A stretch of 38,182 bases of DNA from Paludibacter propionicigenes (GTDB lineage Bacteria > Bacteroidota > Bacteroidia > Bacteroidales > JAIFNL01), in NCBI GenBank assembly GCA_020721325.1, contig DYNA01000022.1:1-38182 (forward strand). Reading direction: 5' to 3'. The notes beneath the pieces are model-generated. The model worked only from the letters and a program-made list of their open reading frames with translations, ran no database searches and was not told where the DNA came from. Shown here piece by piece: positions 31,825-38,182 of the stretch. Made by a program: the position numbers and the translations under genes. Position 1 is the stretch's first letter. Each line of letters begins with the position of its first letter.

Positions 31825-33135
31825 TTAAATTCCGGAGAAATAAATATTTTCAAACAGCAAACTGGGTCTCATCCAAGCAGAATGTTGGTAAGCATCGTTA
31901 CCGGTTTCTACCAATTTGTTCCAAAATTCGAGTGCATTTCCACTAATATTCATTTCATAAATAGGTTGAGTAAGTATTCCCTTTTCAATAAGTAAACCGC
32001 TAATTCCGAAAGAAAAATCGCCGGTTGTGGGGTTTGAGTTTCCACCATTGAACCCCGTAATAAGTATTCCTTTGTCAATGCAGGCAATGAGCTGTTGCAG
32101 GTTTTTAGTGCCTAATTCAAATTCTAAATTCGATGTTCCTCCCGAAGTAACTTCCAAACCCAATTTTTGTCCGTAATAATGGTCGATGTAGTAATTTTTG
32201 AGTATTCCTTTTTCTATCATCACTCGTTTTTGCGAAGCAATGCCATCGCCATCGAAAAGCCGAGACGACATTGCACCTTTCAGCAGCGGGTTGTCAATTA
32301 TCGTTAATTTCTCGGAAGCAATTTTTTGTTTCAATTTTCCTTCGAGAAAGGAGTTTTTTTGTTGTAAAGCCTGTGCCGACATGGGCGAAATCAACATGCT
32401 AATTAATCCCGAAGCGGCTCTGTTTTCTACCACCATGTCAAAATAACCTGAAGCAATTTTTTTTTGTCCAATTTTTTGCAAAGCTCTTTGGGCGGCTTCT
32501 TTGGCTATTAAATCCCAAGCAGTGAGGTTTTTATAGAAACGATTCGAAGCAAAAGCATAATCTTCGGGGCGTGCGTCGTTGTCTTTGGCGGTTAATTCAA
32601 TGCCAACCGAGTACATCGTGCCGCGCCTTTCTCCTTCAAAACCATTGCTAAATACCTTTGCCGAACTGTAAATGCTATCGGAAAAACCTGCCGTAGCCGA
32701 AACCATCGATTCGCTTTGATTCATAGCCACTTCCTCCATTTCTTTGGCTATAAGGATACGTTGGTCGGTTGTTAATTCATTGTGTTGATTATCATACAAT
32801 TCCAAATTGGTATTCAAATCTTTTGGGTAATATTTGGGGTCTATTAATGTTCGGAATTTATCGGCTGCCAAATATTTCGTTGATGCAACGGCTTGTTGGA
32901 TAAATTTTTCCAAGGTTTCTTTGCGCAAGTCGTTGGTATGATGCCCCGAATAGCGGTTGTTTAAGTAAATATAAACCGAAAGAGAATTTTCGGTTGTTTC
33001 TTTTAATTTTTCTAAGGTTTTATCTCTGACTTCTATTTCTACGTTTCGCGCGTTGGAAACGGAAACTTCGGCTTGCGTAGCTCCTTGTTTTAGAGCATAT
33101 TCGCTTGCCCATTGGGCTAATTGGAGTTGTTTCAT
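31825..33135 (-). CDS. pmbA: TldE/PmbA-family metallopeptidase-like protein
   Basis: A 436-residue member of the TldD/PmbA (TldE) family. The C-terminal two thirds fit: SGLISMLISPMSAQALQQ, SRLFDGDGIAS, GGTSNLEFELG, and SGNALEFWNKLVETGND near the end. It lacks the HExxxH motif of TldD and so is the TldE (PmbA) type, which in E. coli works with TldD to trim microcin B17 leader peptide and degrade CcdA. The partner tldD, often next to it, is not in the window. A -7 box at 33167-33174 lies about 30 nt upstream, and the large 9-bp array begins about 170 nt upstream. Confidence 0.9.
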   Translation of the reverse strand: MKQLQLAQWASEYALKQGATQAEVSVSNARNVEIEVRDKTLEKLKETTENSLSVYIYLNNRYSGHHTNDLRKETLEKFIQQAVASTKYLAADKFRTLIDPKYYPKDLNTNLELYDNQHNELTTDQRILIAKEMEEVAMNQSESMVSATAGFSDSIYSSAKVFSNGFEGERRGTMYSVGIELTAKDNDARPEDYAFASNRFYKNLTAWDLIAKEAAQRALQKIGQKKIASGYFDMVVENRAASGLISMLISPMSAQALQQKNSFLEGKLKQKIASEKLTIIDNPLLKGAMSSRLFDGDGIASQKRVMIEKGILKNYYIDHYYGQKLGLEVTSGGTSNLEFELGTKNLQQLIACIDKGILITGFNGGNSNPTTGDFSFGISGLLIEKGILTQPIYEMNISGNALEFWNKLVETGNDAYQHSAWMRPSLLFENIYFSGI

Positions 33136-33166
33136 TTTTTATGTTGTTGTATTTTTATATTTCGTG

Positions 33167-33174
33167 CAAATGTA
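33167..33174 (-). promoter_or_regulatory. -7 promoter box of tldE/pmbA
   Basis: TACATTTG on the minus strand fits TAnnTTTG, giving a leader of about 26 nt. No -33 TTTG at the usual distance. The tandem array at 33308 starts about 135 bp farther upstream. Confidence 0.35.
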
Positions 33175-33307
33175 AGTTTTTTTTGTTAAAAAAAACTTTT
33201 TTTACAAAGAAAAAGGGTGTTAATAAATCAATTTTTTATATTGCTTTTCATACCCTCAAACGGATAAAGCTCGCCCCAAAAAAACTTTCAAATAGATGAA
33301 TTATAAA

Positions 33308-33801
33308 ATTTCTGACTTTTCTGACTTTTCTGACTTTTCTGATTTTTCTGACTTTTCTGTCTTTTCTATCTTTTCTGTCTTTTCTATCTTTTCTGACTTT
33401 TCTGTCTTTTCTGTCTTTTCTATCTTTTCTGTCTTTTCTGACTTTTCTGTCTTTTCTATCTTTTCTATCTTTTCTATCTTTTCTGTCTTTTCTGTCTTTT
33501 CTGTCTTTTCTGTCTTTTCTGTCTTTTCTGTCTTTTCTGACTTTTCTGACTTTTCTGACTTTTCTGACTTTTCTGACTTTTCTGTCTTTTCTATCTTTTC
33601 TGACTTTTCTGTCTTTTCTGACTTTTCTGTCTTTTCTGTCTTTTCTATCTTTTTCTGTCTTTTCTATCTTTTTCTATCTTTTCTGACTTTTCTGACTTTT
33701 GTGTCTTTTCTATCTTTTCTATCTTTTCTGTCTTTTCTGTCTTTTGTGTCTTTTGTGTCTTTTCTGTCTTTTCTGTCTTTTTCAATCTTTTTCAATCTTT
33801 T
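33308..33801. repeat. long 9-bp tandem array (TTTTCTGTC type)
   Basis: About 54 head-to-tail copies of a 9-bp unit, TTTTCTNNC, in three main versions: TTTTCTGAC, TTTTCTGTC and TTTTCTATC. Near 33650-33690 some units gain one T (10 bp), and the right end has TTTTGTGTC and TTTTTCAATC variants. One strand is nearly all pyrimidine. The array fills the gap from about 170 bp upstream of tldE to the stop codon of the AlbA_2 gene. Because the unit is a multiple of three and lacks stops, it yields an artificial 178-codon plus-strand frame from 33296 of Phe-Ser-(Asp/Val/Ile) triplets; I do not annotate that as a protein. Confidence 0.95.
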
Positions 33802-35342
33802 TATGATAAAGTCCAAATTGGTTTTTTTGTAGATTTTGAAATATTTAGTATTTTTTTATTCTTTGACAAACTATATAGCAAATTTCTTATTTTTTTCTTT
33901 TTTCGTTCAATGGTTAGCTCGCTATCCAAGTGAGGCAATAATAGTTCGTTAATATCTTCTCTGCCAGCCCTTCTTTTTTGTTTCAAAAATGATATTATAA
34001 TGTATTGAAAATCTTTATCGTCAATAGGAAACCCTTTTTGTTTTTTATCTATCAAAAATATTACTCCCAAATCAAGATTTTGGTTGTTAAATAATTGGCT
34101 TGTATAGCTATTGCTATTATTATCAGCTAAAATGGTAAGTTCAACTGAAGCTCCCAAAACATACTCAGGTAAAGGTAAATATTTTTCTTTTTGTTTGTTG
34201 AAAATTCGTTTTATACCACTACCTACTGTATCTATCATGCCAATTCGTTCCATGGCTTCTGCCAGAAAGGGATTGCGATAATCTGGAGGAGTAAACTCTT
34301 CAAGAAAGATATAATCTTCTATTGTTCCGTAATAGAAGCTTCCTGAATTTCTGAATATCAGTTTATAATCTGACTTTTCGGTTACAATGATTTTATCTTG
34401 CTTTGTATAATCTTGGTGAGCAATGCAGTTATTTAGTGCTTCCAAAATTACCCAATTGTCGTATCTATGAATTTCAATTGGTGTAAGTATCTTATCATCA
34501 GGCAATAATTTGAATTTGCTATCTTTATTTTTTAATTTACTCAATAAATTATCGCGTTCCAATAAAAAAGGTGGGTCATAATGTTCGTAATCTTGTTTTT
34601 CACCATGCTCGTTAATATAAACATAAGTAATTCTTAGATTTGGAAACAAAAAACGTTTTGATTCCGGTTTACCAAGCAAAAGCAAAGTGGTGGTGGTTAT
34701 TTTTCCTTCAATAGCCAATCTTGCTTTATTTAAGAATGTTACCGTATCCCAAGTATCTATTTCATTGTAGAAATCTCTTCTTTCGTTTCCTTCTTTGAAT
34801 TTTTTTCGTGCATAGTCAATAGCTTTGGCATCTAAATCTTCAATTGAAGCATTATCAATTATTTGCGCAGACCAATCAAATTTTTTTTGACTACGAATTT
34901 TATCGTATTTATGACCGAGTGCGCCAAGACTTTCATGTTCTCTGCCGTAGTAATGACCTTTCCATGAAATAGGCAGTCCAATTGGAGCTGGAGGAATTTG
35001 AAACATAATTATTCTTTTTCCTGAAAAATCTATTTCGTGAATTTCCACAAACGAAAGTCTATCGGTTGTACCATCGGCAATTTGTTGTTTCAAGCTCTGC
35101 AATCGCGGTTTATCTATGCGATAATCAGTTCCTACTATTTTATGGTTTTTATTTACACCAAATACCAACCATGCAAAATCTTTTTTTAGTAAATTTGCTT
35201 CGTTGCACAGTGCTGAAAAATATTTACCTATATCATTTGTGCTGAAATTATCGTTAGCTTCTTTAAATTCAAGCCATTCGGTTTCCGACGGCAAACTAAT
35301 TAATTCGTTTAGTATGTTTTTTAAATCTTGTTCTGAAAACAT
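33801..35342 (-). CDS. AlbA_2/Schlafen-type ATP-binding regulator
   Basis: A 513-residue protein. The N-terminal AlbA_2 (Schlafen) domain shows LPSETEWLEFKEAN (17-30), FSALCNEANLL (42-52) and LVFGVNKNHKIVGTDY (59-74). A HATPase_c_4-like part in the middle has ALNNCIAHQDY (about 304-314) and MERIGMIDTVGSGIKRIF near 360-380. The C-terminal third has a winged-helix-like segment. This domain order is common in putative transcription factors, and some members are found in defence islands. Its promoter is the best in the window (35374-35404). The 9-bp array abuts its stop codon, so the 3' end may have been altered by repeat growth. The role is not known. Confidence 0.85.
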   Translation of the reverse strand: MFSEQDLKNILNELISLPSETEWLEFKEANDNFSTNDIGKYFSALCNEANLLKKDFAWLVFGVNKNHKIVGTDYRIDKPRLQSLKQQIADGTTDRLSFVEIHEIDFSGKRIIMFQIPPAPIGLPISWKGHYYGREHESLGALGHKYDKIRSQKKFDWSAQIIDNASIEDLDAKAIDYARKKFKEGNERRDFYNEIDTWDTVTFLNKARLAIEGKITTTTLLLLGKPESKRFLFPNLRITYVYINEHGEKQDYEHYDPPFLLERDNLLSKLKNKDSKFKLLPDDKILTPIEIHRYDNWVILEALNNCIAHQDYTKQDKIIVTEKSDYKLIFRNSGSFYYGTIEDYIFLEEFTPPDYRNPFLAEAMERIGMIDTVGSGIKRIFNKQKEKYLPLPEYVLGASVELTILADNNSNSYTSQLFNNQNLDLGVIFLIDKKQKGFPIDDKDFQYIIISFLKQKRRAGREDINELLLPHLDSELTIERKKKKIRNLLYSLSKNKKILNISKSTKKPIWTLS

Positions 35343-35373
35343 TGAATAATATTTTAAGCATTTCTTGTGAATG

Positions 35374-35404
35374 CAAAATTATAAATATTTATTTTTTCTA
35401 CAAA
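35374..35404 (-). promoter_or_regulatory. complete Bacteroidetes-type promoter
   Basis: On the minus strand TTTG (35404-35401), 19 nt, then TAATTTTG (35381-35374): both the -33 and -7 elements at consensus spacing. The expected start is near 35368, 25 nt before the AlbA_2 gene's ATG. Confidence 0.6.
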
Positions 35405-35685
35405 AATAAACATTTTTTTTATGAATAACCATCGCTTTTTTGGTATTTTCTTTACGCCTTTCGGCAAAAAAAATATAAAAAATGAAAAAGCAATTATTTT
35501 CTCATTGACAACATTTTATTTAAACGCAAACGAAACCTTATTCCCTTATTTTAAATTCAAAAACAGACAAGAAAAAATACAAATCCGCTAAAAAAACTTG
35601 GCAAAATTTTCGTTTGCATTACAACCTACTTTTTTTTGTAAACTATTAATTATCAGTTATTTTATTTCGCAAGCTCTAAAAGATT
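35405..35685. other. intergenic region, nothing recognised
   Basis: The part of the 343-bp gap between the AlbA_2 promoter and the M28 peptidase stop. AT-rich, no repeat copy, open frame or hairpin worth listing was seen. Confidence 0.6.
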
Positions 35686-36630
35686 TTATTCAGTGGTATT
35701 CAATTTTATTTCGGTATCATTTTGCAAAAGTTGCACAACAGAATAGGTAATATTATGAATAACATTGTTAAAATAATTCCAATCCAATTGGCTAACTTCA
35801 TCATTTAATTGATGATATGCCGGATAATTTTTAAAATTAAAAGTACAAAAAGTATGAGCCGGAATATTGAATTTAGAATAAAACGGATAATTATCGGATA
35901 AATAAAAAACATCAAAAAAACCGGTAGATTCAGAAGGTAATAAAAAATCTTTTTTTAGAGCTTTATTTATTTCTGTGTGTAAATTTGAACGGTCGTAACC
36001 CGAAATGTACAATCCCTCTTCCCCTTTTTTAAACGGCGAAGCAATCATATCAATGTTGAGAACGTATTTTAAATTCAAACTATCTTCGCTCAGCCGTTGC
36101 GCTAAATGCTCAGACCCTACAAGCCCCATTTCTTCGGCTGTAAAAAAAGCAATAATTATGTTTTTTTTAAACTTATATTTTTTCAAAACCTTTGCTATTT
36201 GCAAAACGGCTGTAACACCACTTGCATTGTCGTTTGCTCCATTATATACGCTATCGGTCTGACTACCAGATTCTTTTCCCAAATGGTCTAAATGCGCACC
36301 CAAGAGAACATACTCATCGCTTTTGCCTTCGATGACTCCAACCAAATTAAAATAAGGGTATTGGCGCGAATTGAGATATTGCCGATACGAATTATCAAAA
36401 AATGGCTTTACCCCCATTTTAGTCAATTCATTTTCAACCCATTTTGCGGCTTTTTCCATACCTGCCGTTCCGGGTAAGCGACCCTCCATTTGGTCGGAAG
36501 CTAAAGTTGATAATATTTGGCTGGTAGCATCTAAAGATTGCAAATCTTTTACATCTTGAAAATTTACTTTTCGCGAAGTGCTACATGCTAAAGTGCTTAT
36601 AAATAACACTATATAAACTATTTTTCTCAT
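35686..36630 (-). CDS. M28-family zinc aminopeptidase, lipoprotein
   Basis: A 314-residue exported peptidase. The N-terminus is a lipoprotein signal (TLAC, lipid-modified C16), so it is anchored in a membrane facing the periplasm or outside. The M28 di-zinc ligands are visible: H113 and D115 in GAHLDHLG, D134 in GANDNASG, E166/E167 in FFTAEEMG, D194 in NIDMIA and H273 in AYHQLND. The family releases N-terminal residues from peptides; some are glutaminyl cyclases, but the intact TAEE motif favours aminopeptidase. It is a single gene; the 625-bp upstream gap holds repeat copy B. Confidence 0.93.
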   Translation of the reverse strand: MRKIVYIVLFISTLACSTSRKVNFQDVKDLQSLDATSQILSTLASDQMEGRLPGTAGMEKAAKWVENELTKMGVKPFFDNSYRQYLNSRQYPYFNLVGVIEGKSDEYVLLGAHLDHLGKESGSQTDSVYNGANDNASGVTAVLQIAKVLKKYKFKKNIIIAFFTAEEMGLVGSEHLAQRLSEDSLNLKYVLNIDMIASPFKKGEEGLYISGYDRSNLHTEINKALKKDFLLPSESTGFFDVFYLSDNYPFYSKFNIPAHTFCTFNFKNYPAYHQLNDEVSQLDWNYFNNVIHNITYSVVQLLQNDTEIKLNTTE

Positions 36631-37255
36631 AATGTTTTTTTTAGAAATTTTTTTTTCAAAAAATAAAGACTATTTAATTATACTTTAATAGATTGGTTGC
36701 AAATTGATTTTCAATAATTTATAATATTAATCATATCTAAAAATCCACAAGTCAATGTATTAATCTGTTAATAAACAGCTTGTAACTTATTAAATTAAAG
36801 GTATTTTGCAAAAAAATGATACAACAACTCTTTCTTTATAAAAAAAGATTTGCAGATTTAATTTTTGTTCATTTTTTATTTCATTTATTTTTATTATTTT
36901 TGTAAAAAATAATAAAAATAAAATATTTAATATTCGTTGATTTGAAAAAAATATAAAAATATATTTTTTTTTACGAACGAATGATTAAATTAATGAAAGA
37001 TTTATCTTTTATTGAAGTTTAAAAGAATAACTTTTAGAATTTTAATTTTCAAGAAGTTAATAATTTTTTTATATTTCAAACAAGCTTTGTTTTCAGAGAT
37101 TTAAAAAATTCTTTTGCATCGAACTTCGATGAATAGAAATTCTCAAAAATTGCACCATTTTATTTTTTTTAAAGATATTCGATTACAAACAACAAAAGTA
37201 ATTCTATTTTTTATAAACAATTCAAATTAACTATATCATTTTTATTGTATTAGCT
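36631..37255. other. divergent intergenic region
   Basis: A 625-bp AT-rich gap between the divergent M28 and STAS-like genes. It holds repeat copy B (36754-36828). The rest has poly-A/T runs and no supported gene or promoter. Confidence 0.7.
36754..36828 (+). repeat. 75-bp intergenic repeat, copy B
   Basis: Same length as copies A and C. The left end reads AATGTATTAATCTGTTAATA, then AACAGCTTG; the right end ATTTTGCAAAAAAATGATAC. Ends are an imperfect inverted pair (GTATTAAT / AATGATAC). It lies in a divergent promoter region, like copy C. Confidence 0.7.
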
Positions 37256-37660
37256 ATGCAAACAATTTTTGATAATGAATACATAAAATTGGAAATGGAT
37301 TTACAAAAATCTTTGTATATTTACACATGGAAACCTGAAAGTGAATTTATGACCATTGAAAACATGTTTGAATATGCAAAAATAAGTTTTGACACTGTTA
37401 AAATGTATTCCATTCGCAATGTAATTGCTTCGGGCAAGGATTTTAAATTTCCAGTTGTACCGGCAATTCAAGACAAACTTAATGAATCGATATTTAATGC
37501 CTTAAACAAGGGGTCGATTCGGAAATTTGCCCATGTAGTAAGCCGCGATATATTAAGTCGCATGAGTTTGGAACAATTATTTGACGATATTAAAGAAAAA
37601 ACTTTCCAAGATATGTATTTTGAGGACTTATCGCAAGCAATTGCTTGGTGCGACGCTTAA
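37256..37660 (+). CDS. STAS/SpoIIAA-like small protein of unknown function
   Basis: A 134-residue cytoplasmic protein with no signal peptide or membrane segment. The alternation of strands and helices (YIKLEMDLQKSLYIYTWKPE, then FEYAKISFDTVKMY, IRNVIASGKDFKF, KFAHVVSRDILSRM, LFDDIKE, YFEDLSQAIAWCDA) looks like a STAS/SpoIIAA-type fold common in small Bacteroidetes proteins, which often bind nucleotides or regulatory partners. There is no conserved catalytic motif I can name. It is a single gene with a short hairpin about 30 nt after the stop. Confidence 0.7.
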   Translation: MQTIFDNEYIKLEMDLQKSLYIYTWKPESEFMTIENMFEYAKISFDTVKMYSIRNVIASGKDFKFPVVPAIQDKLNESIFNALNKGSIRKFAHVVSRDILSRMSLEQLFDDIKEKTFQDMYFEDLSQAIAWCDA

Positions 37661-37689
37661 AAATTATTTTAAGTTTTAGCCTACTAATG

Positions 37690-37708
37690 CAATAACTTTG
37701 AGTTATTG
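37690..37708 (+). terminator. short hairpin after the STAS-like gene
   Basis: CAATAACT, loop TTG, AGTTATTG: an 8-bp stem 30 nt past the stop at 37660. No T-run follows, so the terminator role is weak. Confidence 0.35.
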
Positions 37709-37822
37709 GGTCAGTTAAAGTGCTGAGGAGTTTGTTTTTTGTATTAAATCGTTTTGTTAAAAAATAGAGTACAAGTTATGGAATCGCTGAAATTTTGTTT
37801 TCAACTAAATGCGTGTTAAGCT

Positions 37823-37836
37823 ATTGATACGATGAC
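37823..37836 (+). repeat. 75-bp repeat, terminal fragment E
   Basis: ATTGATACGATGAC is identical to the end of copy C as read on its own strand. Upstream, AAATGCGTG and TTAAGCT loosely match internal parts. Probably a fragment of a diverged copy between the STAS-like gene and the Rpn gene. Confidence 0.4.
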
Positions 37837-37865
37837 TTTTGTATCTAAGTTTTTTTAAAAAACTC

Positions 37866-38182
37866 TCACTTTTTTAGCTCTTTTATTAAGGCTTCAATTT
37901 GTTCTTTGCTAAGTTTTGTATATTTCATTATTTTCTCTATGGGTTCGTCATTTAATATCATTTCTTTTGCTGTGTCAATCTTTTCGGCTTCTTTACCTAT
38001 TTCTACACCTATTCCTACACCTTCTCCTCTACCTATTTCTTTTCCTATTTCTACACCAATCTCTTTACCTATTTCTACACCAATTTCTCTTCCTTCTTCT
38101 CTGCCCTCTTCTCTTGATGTGTCGATTGCACTTTTTAATTCTATGTAATTCAATAAACTTTCTTGGTATTTATCGTATTCTT
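37866..38182 (-). CDS. Rpn-family nuclease/transposase-like protein, C-terminal part
   Basis: The visible frame is the C-terminal ~105 residues of a gene that begins beyond the right edge. The apparent start at 38153 is a TTG inside the frame: upstream codons read [10 protein letters not shown] and run off the window. The segment [18 protein letters not shown] is typical of the end of Rpn (recombination-promoting nuclease, PD-(D/E)XK) proteins, where a charged Gly-Glu tail follows the nuclease domain. Here the tail is a repeat of [11 protein letters not shown] units coded by 18-24 bp DNA repeats at about 37995-38110, which may vary in number. The last 35 residues are helical ([20 protein letters not shown]). 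The nuclease domain itself is outside the window. Confidence 0.8.
   Translation of the reverse strand, partial: EYDKYQESLLNYIELKSAIDTSREEGREEGREIGVEIGKEIGVEIGKEIGRGEGVGIGVEIGKEAEKIDTAKEMILNDEPIEKIMKYTKLSKEQIEALIKELKK

Noticed and set aside
33308-33801. CRISPR-like array
   Set aside because: The repeat is contiguous 9-bp units with no unique spacers.
33296-33832. 178-codon plus-strand frame of Phe-Ser-Asp/Val/Ile repeats
   Set aside because: It is open only because the 9-bp unit is a multiple of three and has no stops. A one-base unit change shifts the frame midway, and there is no leader or family support.
38151-38153. Start codon of the Rpn-tail gene
   Set aside because: It is a TTG inside a frame that continues upstream with family-typical residues to the window edge, so the gene is treated as 5'-partial.
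1-38182. tRNA, rRNA, CRISPR arrays, prophage or transposase genes
   Set aside because: Looked for on both strands by eye: no T-arm/acceptor patterns, no spaced direct repeats, and no IS transposase frames were found.

Overview
The window is AT-rich DNA from a member of the Bacteroidetes (Bacteroidota). This rests on: no Shine-Dalgarno-like leaders in front of starts, several candidate -7 boxes of the Bacteroidetes type (TAnnTTTG), a PorT-like type IX secretion protein, a DUF1573 protein, ArsF/ArsG-like genes, and the speA / speB / deoxyhypusine-synthase-like polyamine set that I know from that phylum. No rRNA, tRNA, CRISPR array, prophage or transposase was found. Genus is not assigned.

Layout. 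1-1994: an ArsR-controlled redox/efflux operon (small thioredoxin, ArsR, ArsF-like, ArsG/CcdA-like), with two matching palindromes that look like ArsR operators and a 17-bp tandem repeat behind it. 2293-4641: rsmE and mutY. 4679-5120: nested inverted repeats resembling a small non-autonomous element. 5159-11993: a 1646-residue exported protein of unknown function and a YadA-head-like surface protein. 12524-21765: a polyamine set (arginine decarboxylase, agmatinase, deoxyhypusine-synthase-like enzyme) split by other genes. 22291-31300: an exported unknown, glycerate kinase, a hybrid histidine kinase, a CNNM/CBS membrane protein, DUF1573 and TPR proteins, and PorT. 31825-36630: TldE/PmbA, a ~490-bp 9-bp tandem array, an AlbA_2/Schlafen-type regulator and an M28 lipoprotein peptidase. 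The right end holds a STAS-like small protein and the C-terminal end of an Rpn-family nuclease.

The most notable region is 13554-18681: four same-strand, overlapping or closely spaced genes in the order ATPase, HNH nuclease, TPR-ATPase, HNH nuclease. Each ATPase/HNH pair has the layout of a Septu (PtuA/PtuB) anti-phage system. Two different pairs in one apparent operon, the second carrying a recently expanded TPR array on its ATPase, is unusual. The cassette has its own promoter-like box just after the speB terminator and sits between speB and the deoxyhypusine-synthase-like gene. A small PD-(D/E)XK-like nuclease-domain gene sits in the other gap, between speA and speB, so the polyamine cluster looks like an insertion hotspot.

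The intergenic space is rich in repeats: a 75-bp family with inverted ends (three full copies, two weaker), several long palindromes sharing an ACTTTGG core, short tandem repeats of the ATTTTCAAATT kind, and the long TTTTCTGTC-type array. All functional statements come from reading motifs by eye; no database search was run.
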